Source: Sitta carolinensis (Eukaryota > Chordata > Aves > Passeriformes > Sittidae). From it: a DNA stretch of 64,000 nucleotides. The position numbers and the translations under genes were made by a program. Below the pieces are notes generated by a model that saw nothing but the letters and a program-made list of their open reading frames with translations, was not told the origin of the DNA and ran no database searches. Positions 1 to 12,800 of this stretch are shown in pieces (the first letter of the stretch is position 1; each line of letters starts with the position of its first letter). The stretch is taken from contig CM063294.1 in the NCBI GenBank assembly GCA_032173965.1, positions 10,840,452-10,904,451 on the forward strand. Direction: 5' to 3'.

Positions 1-2697
1 GCTTTGTTGGAGAACATAGATTGTTACAAATGTCCCCAGCTCTGGAACACTGCAAGAACTTAAAACTTAAAGCTACTTCACTCAGCCAGACAAACCATTT
101 CCAGGGGAGTTTGTTTTTTTTTTCTGGAGGGGAAATAACAAATTGTGCAAGAAAGCCCTCACATAGAAACTCCTGGCCTTTATCTGCTTGGAGAAGATTC
201 AAAGCCATAAAGACAGCACAAGGTTTTATCTCCAAAAGAAGCTTTCAGCAAGTAGGAAGGAAAGTCAGGCAAAACTATATTCAGATTTGAAGAGGTGCAT
301 ATTAAAACTGTGGCTTGATGACCAATCTCTTACCTAGAACTCTCAATCTCTCTGCTCCAACCACCACTTCGTTGTCATCTGCAGAAAACAGCAATTTTCC
401 AGAGAGGGTTTTCACCTCAAATTTTTGGCTGTGTGCTTCCACTGCTTGGGGACCTAGGGGGAAGAAGCTTTACTTTAGGGAAAAATATAAGAAAATCACA
501 CAGTAGCTTCACACACTCAATAAACCCATTTGCTGAGCAATACTAGCTCAAAAAATTGCATCAGAGACACCGAACAGGGAGGCTTTTTATTAGAAAAGGG
601 CAGTTTTCTGCCCAAGAAACAACTGCTCAACTATTTCTACTTAAGCTTCTGTTAATGCTTATGTGTGCCATAAAATCACCATTGAACTTGGGATAGCTAG
701 ATATTTTCACAAAAAGACAGACCCATATGTGAAACAGTAATGAACATATCCAGCCATGCTTTGAGAGTATTGGTGTAGGTGTAAGGGGCATCAAGAGCTC
801 CTGAGCCCATTTTGCTTGGACTGATGCTGTTGTGTAAAAGATTCCTGCTTTTCTACCTTTTAAATGTATCTGGATGAAAATTCTATCAGTGTCACGCACA
901 GCCCAATTGAAAAAAAAAAAAAAAAAAAAAAAAGGAAAAAAAAAAAAAAGAGAGAAACACCACCAGCACAGGAGCAAATGTTGTTTCAATGATGTGCAGG
1001 CCAAGAAAAATGGCATCCTCTCACACTTCAGAAAGTTTTTAGACAAGTAAAACTTTCCTTCGAAGATCTTATTTCAAATTCTGCTGCTTTTCCTGCAGGC
1101 TGCTGTGCCCTGCAGTGCTGGAAAGCCTCTGGCAATGTGTTTTGTTGTGGGGTCTGATAAACATCAGCCTCCTGAACAGCGATTCTGTGCAGGTTTGTGG
1201 CTCAAAGGCTGCCAAGAGTTACAAAGAGGCAGCTCTGGGTTACTGACCTAGGCCAGACTTTGGGCAAATCACCACTGAACAGCCCTGCCAACTCCATCTA
1301 AGCACAGCCCTCCTGGAATATTATCCTGCATGAGGCAGGGGGCTGGACTTTGCATTAATTCTGGCCATCTTCAAGACCAATCTCATTTCTCAAAAGACAA
1401 GAGAAAAAACATTTGAAAGCCAGTATTTTCTTAAAAACTCCATCTCTATCCAGAATTTCCCTGCACAGGTCACCTGTATTGGCACATGGACACACAGAAT
1501 CATGCACATGGTTTGCATTTCAGACAAGCACGGCCTTGCTGAGTGAGATCCTTGGAAATACTTAAAAACTCATGCAGCCACATGGAGAAAATCCAGTACT
1601 TTAAATCTGACTTGTGTCTTGCCTCTGAACCCCCTCCACACTCCTCCTTGCAGCACACCCTACATGGGAGCCCATCTTTACTCCACTGTGAAACCAAAGC
1701 TGGTGCTGAATGCATCAAGAGCTCGATAACCAGAGCATCACTCTGGGAGGTACCTGAGTCCCAAACTCTCGTGACACAGAGGTGCTTAAATGAACCAAAC
1801 ATCCTCTTGAACATACACAGAGAGCCAACAAACCAAAGACCTTCATTCTGAATGTGAGAATCAGGGAGCCTGGGGTCAAATTTATTTCCTTCCTCCAGGC
1901 AAGTTTCACACATGCTGCCTAAATAATTGCTCACTGAAGCTGCATATTTAATTATTCAATACTGTGACTAAAGGCCAAGATGTTATATAAGCAAAACAAG
2001 CAACCCAGTCTCAAGTTAGAAACATGTTTATGGATTGCTGCCTTTGCCACACACCAATACTTCTCTCAGTCCATGCATAATTCTCTGTAGTAAATACATC
2101 TCTGCCCCATATCAAATGTATATTATATATGACATATACAGTGCTATATACCTTATATAATGCATTGGGCCCTTTCAACCCAAATTACTGATGCATTCAT
2201 TCAAAGGCTGCTGTGCACTGGGGATTTACAAAACACCCATTTCCTCACTCAGCACACTCTTGTTTGTGTGCAAAGGGAGATCTTCATCAGCAGAAGGACT
2301 TTAAATTGCAAACTGTTGCCACAGTTGGGCTCCAGAGTTCCCAAGATTTCAGGCAGGTTATAAATGTCTTAGTAAAAAACTGTGCTTGTTCCAGCAGGAA
2401 TGTCAGCCTGGTGTATGTTCTTCGTGACCCTGGTGTCATACAACAGACATTTCTAACTCTGGACTGGCCTTCAAATGAAAATGATGGTGTGCTTCATTAT
2501 CAGACAGCCCAGCCAGTTGCCTCTCCAGCACGGCTTTCATGTCTCTGGCCTTGTTTCTACAAAGTGGAGGGAAGTTTTCATTTCTACTCCACAAGACACC
2601 CAGGCTCCCCCCTTACACTGCCTGAAGCCAGCACAGCATCCCCAAACACCCATTTTCATCCCTCCTTAATCCCCAAACAGCCCTTCCCCCTCCTCAC
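1..2697 (-). other. SGCD: SGCD intron 5, 5' part (runs off the window)
   Basis: This stretch follows the exon 5 donor site in gene direction and continues past base 1. I searched the minus strand for the next expected SGCD exon, which encodes a segment with GKKFEV- and LLFSAD-like motifs, and did not find it, so the intron is longer than 2.7 kb here. The content is ordinary non-coding sequence: a long A tract at 910-949, an AT-rich patch of TATA-like dinucleotides near 2115-2165, and unique-looking sequence elsewhere. Open frames on both strands are short, lack recognisable domains and are not supported by splice signals. Confidence 0.85.
910..949. repeat. Poly(A) tract with GG interruption
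   Basis: A run of about 24 A is followed by GG and about 14 more A. On the SGCD transcript strand this reads as poly(U). No recognisable retroelement body adjoins it, so it is more likely a simple low-complexity tract than the tail of a retroposed copy. Length in the assembly may be imprecise. Confidence 0.9.
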
Positions 2698-2785
2698 CTG
2701 TTACAAGGCGAGTGAGGACTTTTGTCTTCTCGTTGAGGATGTTCACGGTCACGTTCCGGGCAGACTGGAAGTACAGGGGGTTGCC
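2698..2785 (-). CDS. SGCD: Delta-sarcoglycan, internal coding exon (human exon 5 equivalent)
   Basis: This 88-nt exon encodes 29 complete codons plus one base. It begins [17 protein letters not shown] and ends with LTRLVT plus the first base of a glycine codon. That is a close match to residues about 99-128 of vertebrate delta-sarcoglycan (human numbering from memory), in the extracellular domain after the membrane helix. Minus-strand splice signals are clean: a pyrimidine-rich acceptor ending TTGTTCCAG and a donor CAG|GTGAGG. NVT near residue 109 is an N-glycosylation sequon, known to be used in this family. The entry phase is 0 and the exit phase 1, as in the human gene, where this exon is also 88 nt by my recollection. 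Delta-sarcoglycan is a type II membrane glycoprotein that assembles with beta-, gamma- and alpha-sarcoglycan in the dystrophin-associated complex of the muscle sarcolemma. The paralogues gamma- and zeta-sarcoglycan are less likely: zeta lacks the [12 protein letters not shown] segment, and the NVTVNILN stretch is typical of delta. I see no frameshift or stop. Confidence 0.95.
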
Positions 2786-2830
2786 CTGGAACAAGACCAC
2801 GAGACAAGGGTGTGAGATGGGGATGGCTGA
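2786..2830 (-). other. SGCD: Splice acceptor region of SGCD exon 5
   Basis: Read on the minus strand, the bases before exon 5 are pyrimidine-rich (CATCTCACACCCTTGTCTC, then GTGGTCTTGTTCCAG) and end in the invariant AG at 2787-2786. The tract is interrupted by a GTGG, making it a moderate rather than a perfect polypyrimidine tract. The branch point cannot be assigned with certainty. Confidence 0.85.
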
Positions 2831-5800
2831 AACATCTGGAGCTGTGCCCAGCACTGTGCCCAAGGCTGGGGGCATGGCTGGGGGCACCCACGCTGCAGTA
2901 GCTCCTCCTGTCCAGGGTAAGCCCAGAGTGGACACCACAGCTCTGTCTGGCCCAGGCTTTAGGGATGAGTGCCTCTATTGCTGGTATAAGCCAACCAACC
3001 TGTTATTTTAAAATGTGCAGGTGATATGGGACCTGACCTAAGCTTCCCAAAGGTGTTTTGGGAGGGTGGTTGGCTGCAACAGTGAATTTCAGAGGCAAAT
3101 CTGCAAAATTACAGCTTCTGATGACTGCAGGGAGTGACAGTGTGTGCCCACCAGGTGAAGCCGTGCCCCAGGGCTGGGCAGGAGAAAATGTGAGTCCCAC
3201 GTGGAGAGTGCCTTAGATCTCAAAGCACTTGTGAACCATCTGATACATTTCACCACCACACTCTGGGCTGGGATGCCAGCTTGTGACCAGACCCATCCCA
3301 CCGGGTCTGCAGAACACAAGACACGAACTCTTCCCCACTTCCCACTTGACCAAAAGAATTCTAGCAATTTCTCATTTTCATGCTTTAAACACACCTCTGA
3401 GACAAGAGCCAGAGCAGCTGGTAGCACACAGGAGCCACACAGCGACCTGGCAACATCCATCTCAGGTATTTCTCCTGCAGGGTGAAGCCAAAGGAAACCC
3501 ACAGCTCCAACCATCTGTGCAAACACTGCTGAGGCTCCGGGGAACTCGTGTTCTCCACAGGCAGCCCCAGCCTGCACAGCTGGCTCCGCAGGGGCTATTA
3601 GCCACCCACAGCACCAGCACGGGGTGACCCCAAATCTAATCAGCAAAAAATCTCATGTGCCAGGTGGAGATTCATCTCTTTGTAATGCCTGAAGCACGCA
3701 GCTGATTGAATTCATCAATTGACCGAGACACAGGATAGGCAGAGGGGATAAAACAGCAAGAAAATCAGCAAGAAGGTGAAAATTTTTATGTCCGATGTCT
3801 TTTCCCAGCATTTCAAAATTTTTCCATTAGGAATGAATAATCAGGATGGGAAAGAGAATTGTGTGGGTCAAGCATGTTCTCCTTGTCTCCCGAACTTGTA
3901 ATGAACAGAATATTTTCATATATGCCAGTTTTTTCCTGGATCGTGGCAGAGGACTAAGTTGTCTGTATTTAAAATATAACTGGAACACAGAAATGATTCC
4001 TGGGAGTCCTGTGGTGGACTGGGCCTTCAGGGAACACTCTAGTGATGGACAAACAATTCCCAGCAGTGTTTTCAGAAAATAAACCTCAAAAAACAAAAAT
4101 AAAACCAGCCTCACATGTGACCAAATATTCACAGTAATTACATTTGTTGCCTTCATTGTTTTTGCAACATGTTCCCATGGGATCAGCCCTTCAGCAATAA
4201 AGGGGAAAATCAGGTTTATTTGATCAATTATAACTAGAACGTTTTGGCTACATCCAGACTATTTACAACTAAATACAAATAATAATAGTAAAAAAGAATT
4301 CCACTTCATTATTTCCAGAACTTGGAAAGTTTCAGAAGCTCTTGGTGACTCTGTCCCCTCCTGCAGTAAGTGAGGACAAAAAGCCAAGAACTCTAGTCCA
4401 CATTCAGGCAGGAAAAATAGTTCAATCCCATGAATTCGAAAAATCTGTTGCTGCTCTTTGCAATACATTGTATTACAGAGGTGCTACAAGATAAGGCAAT
4501 ATAAAAAGTCACAGAAAGAGTTGCTCTGAAGAAGACCTACAAGACAAGGTAAGAGCTGGTATCCCCCTACAAAAGACTGAAAATGTATAATCCAGCCTGG
4601 AAATGTTTACCCCAGCACAGTCATCTCATTCACTCATTCAGAACTCAAATTCATGCAGCTTTCAGAAAACTAAATTTCCCTAATGGAGGAGTTATGTTTT
4701 TATTGGTCGGCAGGGAAAGAATATTGGAAGCACTTAATGCAATGCCTGCTCTCATTTCCATAATTCTTTTTCCATTAAGGAATGAAAAAGAACTGAAGAA
4801 ATTACTCCCTTTTGCTGAAAATTTGGCAGATTTTCTATCCATCATCTTCTGTTTACAAAGAAAATAACATTGACATCTTTTAAACACTGAACATTAAAAA
4901 AAAATGTTTCCTCTGTTGCAAGCTTGGTGATGATGCCAGCTTCTTTCAACCACACAGAACAAAATAATGAAAGCTTTTAAAGCCAGTTAGGATTTACAAC
5001 TGAGAAGACAAAGCCTTCCCCTTCTCTTACACTTTCACGTTACCATGACATGAAATGAAGTATTCTGATGCATATGAGCAGGTGGAAATCTAGATCAATA
5101 TGGCATCAGCACCACAATAAAATAGTTATGTAGTGAAGTAATATTTTCATAAACTGTCACAGCACTTGATGGAGCTGGAGTCAGAATATCAGCACGCAAT
5201 AAACAAACACATCTTTTAAAGGCTCTTTGGGCTGGTCATGTCCTTTCAGCTCACCATGAACCTACTATTCATCTCTGCAGGAAATCCTGCAGAGCAAATA
5301 CATCTTTCTGCCTCTTACTCCAGCTCCTCATTAGCAGAGCCAGTGCCTTAAAAATAACTCAAATGTTTGCAGATGCACAATAGCATTTGCCACAGCTACT
5401 CAATATATTAAAACATAGGACACATGCTGCAGAAGGAAGAATACAAAAAGTGCAAAAATATGTCAAAACTGCATAGCTTGGTTCTTCACCAAGTAGAGGT
5501 ATCCAGTAAAATACAGAAAACTTCATAAAAGGTATCAACTTGCTGTTTGCTAGGTCAAACACATGGCAAAACAAGCCAGAACAGCTCACTAGCTGTCTTT
5601 CCTTGGCTCCCTTTAGAAGAGATGCTAAAAACTCCCAGATCAGAGACTGAAACAGAAAAAGCCCTTTGACTGACAACCTTAATTTGCAGCTGAAGCAATC
5701 CCAACCAGTGCTGTCTTCAGGGAAATTCAGTACTTTAACAGATGTCCTTAGACTGTTTTAGGGAATTATTAAAAATATTTGGAAATCCTTTTAAATTTTT

Positions 5801-8800
5801 ACAGGCTATTTAAAAATAATGCTTCACAGTCAGCGTGTTTGTAGCTCAGATGGTCAAAAGGAATAGCTTTGACTTGATCCTATGGATTCAAAGACTTCAC
5901 ACAGTAACTGCCAAGTGAAGCTTGTGGAAATAATGGAAACGGTGAACGTCCTGCAAGCTTGACAAAGTAATGGTAAAAATAAAATCTTAAAGAGTAATCT
6001 GGGTTTGCAAGGATCAGTCTGTGGAGAAGTCACTCAGAGCACCATTTTCCTGCTCAGCTCCCCAGTGCAAGAACAGGATTTTGCCCAGAAGCCTCCTGGC
6101 ACAAAAATTTAAGGCATGTAGCTAAATCCTTAGGCGATAGATTGAAAATAGCCCTTAATATGATTTAAACATACTTCTTGTTGTTTAACCACTGAGTCTC
6201 TTTTCATCTTGATTTTGTCCTTCAAACAGCTGAACATAATGTTCATGTTACTAAATCCCTTTCTTAGTGAAACTTCTGATTTGACAGTGTAAGCTTTTCA
6301 TAGCAGAATGAAAGCAAACTGTGAACAGAATTGGTAACAAACAGATTAAAACAAATGCTTCAAAATGTCCCAGTATGTGCTGGATGTGTGTCTGAAGATG
6401 GTGGTTTCTAGGAAGCAGGCAGCAGGCTCAGTGGAGATTTAACAAAATGTAGTTTGCTTCCCTTTCTTCCAGGAAACAAACTTTATCACAAGTGGAATGT
6501 GCCCAGGTCAGTGACAGAGCTGACACAGCCCTGGCCTGCAGTGGGCACTCAAAAACATGAATGAACATCCTGAGTTTAGTGTGCTGTGTTACAACCTCTG
6601 ACACGTCATTGAGCGCTCAAATCCTTAAACCAAAAAATCCCAAGTTGTTTTCTATGTAGACAAGGTTCAGTCACCTTCACAGAGTGGTGTTTTACAGTAC
6701 CACGAAGCTCAGAAAATACTGTGGTCCCACCCAATGTGACATATTTTAGTGGCACAGATAGTACAGGTCTGAGTTGTTTGTCCAATGCCACAAACCCCTC
6801 TCTTTTATGGCATTTCTTGAAATTCATTTTAATAACAAGAGAAACAAAAGATAAATTTCCTTCTGCTCCATTAAAACAATTATCTTCGACTCTTCTTTTT
6901 GAAGTGCAAAGGAGGCAGGTCTGTGATGTGAGATCTAAATGACTGGGTTCTGCTTCTGGAAAGTAACCCGAGAGGGTTTGTATCCTTCAAAGTGATTTAT
7001 TTCTGGCAATCTAGGGGTTTCTCTCTTTAGAAGAATACCTGTAATAATCTCATGAACAGAGTGTTTTGAGAGATTGGCTGCTTCTTCAAGATGCCTAATC
7101 AGCTACTTTGCAGCTGAGACTCTTCTGAAAATTAAATTACACCATGTCTGCTGACATTAAAAAACAACACTGAAAAATTTCTAAGGCATTACATCTGCCT
7201 TGACTTCATTGCTGTTCTTCTTTCTTTTTTACTTCATTGATTTATAATATAAAGAAAACCACAGGTGACATGATGAAACCAACAGGCACACACATGAAAA
7301 TTAAATGCAACTGTGCACGTTGGAGTTCTGCTCAGTATCCACAGGGGTGGGAAATCTGGGTTTGCAGCATCTGATCTGCTTTACAAACATCAGGTGTTTG
7401 TAACATCTGAAGGCTGCTGCACACTCACAAAACTTTCTCTGCTGGTAGGACTGGAGTGATCATTACTGGCTTTGGGAAAACGTCTGATGCTCTGAAGCAA
7501 GCTCAGCTCCAGGAGTCCTCTGGTAAGGCAGGCTCAGCCGGCTGAAATGAAGAGAGCAGCACAACTCCTAAAACGACCAAGTAACTCTGAAAATGCTTCA
7601 AGCTCTTCACTGCACTGTGAATTCACCCAAAGGTGACACAGCAGAGTCAATCAAACGTGTGCTGATGATTAACTTGGCATCCCTGGGGAAACAGCTCTCC
7701 TTCATACAAACAAAGCCAGGCTCAAGCCACACCAGCGCTCTAAAACAGGTCAACAGCAGACCTGGGTTCTCAGCACATTGCTCAGCCCTTCCAGCATAAA
7801 ATCAAGTATTCTCTAAACATTTCAATTTAGTCGAATTCCTCTGCAGAAGAGCCAGGCTGCAGCTGCTGCTCAGCAGCAGCTCGCTCCCATCTGATCCTTG
7901 TCTACAAGGAGGTGTTGGAGCAGCAGGACCGTGGATTTGTGCTAAGTTATATCCTATTTTCTGCCTTGGGCTGTCCTAGTTATGATCAGAGTCCAGTGGT
8001 GACAGATCTCCTGATGAAGTAAACACACTGTGGGTAGGCACAGGAGAGAGGGAGAAAAAATAAGAGAGCTCTGCTGAGGCTTAAAAATATTCTAAATCAT
8101 CCAACTCTACAGCTACTCCACTGCTTGTAACTTTTACTCCAGTCAAGCGTGCAGACCTCTGTTCGTGTGTTTTCATTTTATGGCCTTTCTGGTGCCCCTA
8201 CTGCCTGCCTTAAACATCTTTTAAAACTGCCAGTAAATCATACTTCACTATCTATAAAAGACATTAGAAGGTAATATCAAAATTAAGCAGAACTACTAAC
8301 TTCTGAGTTACTTTCCCTTACCGCCAGCACTACTTGGACCACACTACAACCAAAAACAATTAAGATCTCAGTCAGTGAAGTGAATACATGTTTAAGAACA
8401 CATACTGTTAACACTAAGAAAAGCACAGCAATATTTTCCAGAAGTCAGCTTCAGCAGAGACACTGGGGCTCTGCAATGCTCACGCGTCCTTTCAGGCATT
8501 CTGTTACTGCACTGCGTAATGCCAAGTTATATATCCAGATATTTTTCTCCAGGAAGGCCAATAACGTGGGTACCTCTGAACACTGCTCTGAAATTACAGC
8601 TTTCCTTTGCTGCATGTCATGGATGGCTTACTTCTTGTATTAGATTATAAATGGCCATGCCAACTTACGGGTGCGTGTACAGCACGAAACACAGGCAAGC
8701 TCCTAGCAGAGGCCCCTGGTGTGACTGAAATTCAGCTGCTGCTAATAAGAAGAAGGGAAAACATTTCCATCTGTCTGGATTGGAGAAAAAGGATTTGTGA

Positions 8801-9801
8801 GCCTCTGATTCCTCTGCATCCATATGCTGGTATGTAGACAATACTTATGGACACACAGACATATGTGAGGTAGCCAGCAACAGGAACCAAATCAATCACA
8901 GATCACAGCATGTGATTTGCCTAATTATGAGTAACACCTCACATTTTTTATCAGTGCAAAAAGCACTCTGTGAGTGAGCAGATGGTGCTGCTAGGGGATG
9001 GCACCAGCCTTGACAGTTGCAGATGCAGAACATTTACACAGCGCGCCGAAAAAATGACACAACACAAGCTGCTTCCTGGGAAAAAGACTCAAATTGAACA
9101 AGTGTCACCAAACAAAATACACGTACTTATTGATGTTCTGAACTTAATCTGATCTAGCCCCTCTCTTCCAATCAAGTATATACATGCAGGCCAGGGAGTG
9201 ATGCTATCTAGACAGCTTTGAAGTCTCAGAACTGCCACGTGAGCTGCCTAGCACAGAGCAGTGGAGGTGCAGACCAACCTGAGTCTAGTTACAACCTGCA
9301 AACCATTTAAATCCACACAAGCAGAATCAATAGGAAGAAGCCCTGCAGAGAAAGCAATTACACTGCAAAAGCAACTATATTACAGCACGGTGAGGGCTGG
9401 GAGGCAGGATGCAGGCAGCCATCCTCACTTCTGTGATTACCCACTGCAGTTCTCTCCCATGCATCTGGCCTGTGAAATGACAAGGTGCAGCCCAGACATG
9501 TTCCTGCCATCAAAGTGTTTCTGTTTCTGGGCTCCTGTCACAATTAAAAAGCTCTTCTTGATGAGCCCCATCCTTCAGGTTTGCTGTGCTCCACAGGTAA
9601 ATGCAGGATTGGGCTTCAGGAAATATGTTTGAAGGGCACAGTGAACTCTCCTTTTCAACAGCTTCATGGCAGTAATAATCTCATTTCCTGGATATGCAAT
9701 TATTTATTCATTGGACACTGTCCACTTGCCACTGCACAAGACACAAAAAAAGATGATCTGACCATTCCCAGTGATAGAAAATTCAGCTTTTCTATTCCAA
9801 T

Positions 9802-9843
9802 TCTTTTATTTGTGGTTTTTCTGTTTTTTGTTTTTTTTTTTCC
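9802..9843. repeat. T-rich low-complexity tract
   Basis: This is a run of T interrupted by single G, C and A bases, ending in eleven consecutive T. It reads as an A-rich tract on the SGCD transcript strand. No retroelement body is recognisable next to it. Confidence 0.7.
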
Positions 9844-12800
9844 TGAGCTGCTGTAAACGCATACTCTGTTGTGACAGGTTGGAAGCAGCTATAAAATGAT
9901 TGATGAAAACCATATTTAGGCCTTGTTATGGGAATATTTATTGTAGAAATATGCTCAGTTAACCCTGTAGGGAAGGGCAGGAAAGGAAGTCTGGGTCTAT
10001 GACTATGACTGTACCTCTGATACCCAAGTGATTTATCTGCTTTAGTTATGATGCCGGGTTATGGGGTCACAGAAACATCAGCAAAAACTTGTTTTGAATT
10101 GCTGAAATCCAGCCACTTTGTTTCCTCTGCTGAAATGATCAAGAGCTGGCTTTAAGAGGGATGCTCGACCAGACAGAGTCTTCCTCCCAAGGATAAACAG
10201 AGGGGCCAAGCTCTGAGCTGCAGAGCTGGAACAGTTCAAGTGGGAGTTCATGTCAGACAGGAACTATCTCAGAGAGGAAAACCTGCAAACCTCCACTGCC
10301 TGGGAGAGGCTGCAAGTCCAACAGGTGAGGTGAGAGGGCACTTGGACAGGTAAAATGACAAATCCAGTTAAATGTGGGATGTGGAATTGGGCTGATCTGG
10401 AGGGAAGATCCTAAATCATGCTGGACACTGCCAGACTGCACACATATACCCACAGAGAGAGCGTGGCAGCAAAGGCCTGATCTGCAGCACGAATGCAGGA
10501 GCAGGATGTTTGGGTTGGGATTTGGCTGTATCTTGTGGCTGCCACTCCACAGACACTCCTGAGAGCCTGCCCTGGCTGAGCAGAGAGCACAGGGTATTGC
10601 TGTGCTACAGGACCAGTGAGCACAAACACATCCCCAGCCAGCCCCACTGGGGAGCTGGAGTGGGACTGCAAGAGAGGGCAGAAAAAGCAGCAGATGCTTT
10701 TTCCATACCTGGGAAAAGACAGGAAAGTTGTTTGGGGAAATGGTGAGTAATGGCAAAAGCAGCCAAAGAGAATGGGATGTGTGAAGGTAAAACAGAGCCC
10801 AGGGAGGAACACCAGAGCCAAGGACCCCAGTTACTCTTTGGGCAATCAGCAGGGTGGCTCAGCCTGGCTGATGTTGTCTCCTGTTTTGAAAATCTATTTT
10901 TTTTTGCTGGTGTTTTTATTCCTGAAGTTCTTCCCAAGCTCTGGAGGAACAGAACTGATCAGTGAAGGCACCCAACCAGTGGCTCCTACCAGCAAAGGGC
11001 ACAGGAAGGGTCCTGCCTGTGTGTTCCTGTTTCTTCTGCTTCACCTAAGCTACACCTCCCAGAGTGTTGCATAATAGAAAATGCTGCAGAGAGAAACAAA
11101 AAGTCTCCTGCTCTCCCAACTTTGTACCAACATCAAGGCTCATCATTTATAAAAAACAGTTGGGATCTTCAGAAATCAAAGAGCAAAGGTCAGTTTCCAG
11201 GAGGAGCTGGGGTTTTCAAAAGGTAGCAGAATACAGATAAAATATTTTGGCTTGACCAACAGCAGACATGCAATCAAAGGTGCTTCTCAAGCCAGCAGCT
11301 GTGACAACATGCATGCCACTTCCCTGTGTGTCCTTTACTTCATTTAAAGAGTGAGGGATGTTCTGCAAAAAACTGGAGGATACAGGCTCTGACCACCCAA
11401 CCACAGAAAGGAGCAGAGGAACCTTGTTCTGGCTCATCCCATCAACTCTCTGCCTTCCAACCACAGACACCAAGACCCTAAATCAGCTTCAGCTGAGCAG
11501 AAATCCTGCCCTCCTACAGCAATTCCTGTGTGTTTGGATCATGGATGATTTGTCCCTTCACTGGGTGGCTTCACCTCTGTGCAGGACACACCAGTGACTC
11601 TGCCTAAAGGGAAATACCAGCTGCTCTAAGGTTATCAAAAGATGTGCCCACTCCTAACGTGCAAAATATACCTAGGAACAACAGGATTTAAAAAAAAAAA
11701 ATAATGAATTGTTCATGCTTTTACCAATCAACCCAATCAAAAGAAAGACAATGACTTTTGGCTGAAAAACTGAAATCCTCTCTGGAGTGTGATCTGTCAG
11801 ACAAGTGACCTCTCTTTCCCCCTCAATCACTGCCTTTAGTTTATTTGTTTTTCTGTGTTTAAATATTGATGTCTTACAAAGCTTCTCATTGGAGAAAACA
11901 CATCTGACTTTTCAGCTGTGCTGCCTTGGGCTGCAGTCCTGTCAGATCACATCCAAGAAGGCTCAGTTTGCACTGGCACATCAAAGAAAACTTCCCAGGC
12001 ACTGTGAAGAGCAACACGAGGATTCAGTGAACAGCAAAGCTACTCCCCAGATTGGAAACCACCCATTCCTGGTGCCACAGCTTTTGCAGCTGCTGCTGGT
12101 TTCTTAGCAGAGAATCAGGACTCAGATGTTCACCACTTTTCTTCATTGGATGCCCCATGACAAATCAGCCCCTTGTCTAAATCAAGAGAGAAACCCTGGA
12201 ATCACATATTGTTTTGCTCAGGAGAAGAAGGAACCAGAAGCAGAATATCAAGCTGCAGCTGGAAATAAAGAGAAAATAAAAAGCCTAGGTCATAAAAGCA
12301 ATTTTATCTGCCTAGTTTTAGATTGCTCATCAAGAATCCAACAAATTAACCTGCACCAACTAAGGTACAGTGAAAATCTTGGCATTTCCTCAACATTTTC
12401 ATGAACAGTGATTTAAAAATCACTGCTGAATTTGAAATAAACTTTAAAAAAAATCCTTCCCTTGTATAAAGAAGAGTTCTTCAAAGGAAGAAATGCCTCT
12501 GTCCTTAGAAGGGATATTCCTGGGGGAAGCTGGATGCCAGCAGCACTGGATACTCCCTGGGGAACCTCAGAGGTGCAAAGGCAAAAGACAAGGAGGCTTT
12601 AGCTCTACTTATGCTCAGAGAAAAAAAATTAAGGCTTGAAAGTGAGGAATCTCCTGCAGTTTTACATAAGGATGCTAAATAAGGGTTGTGCCTGATAGAT
12701 GAACAAAGAAGAAATATTGTGAGCTGAAGCACTTTAAGTTTTCTTTTTTGTTCCATAGGTTATTCTGTTTCAGAGGGAAAACGTGGTGCACACTCCTGCT

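Noticed and set aside
2100..2165. TATA-rich stretch that could be read as a promoter
   Set aside because: It consists of alternating AT dinucleotides with no initiator or downstream exon. It lies within intron 5.
2213..2815. Open frame of about 200 codons on the plus strand overlapping exon 5
   Set aside because: It runs antisense across a known coding exon, has no recognisable domain, and its composition resembles translated non-coding DNA.
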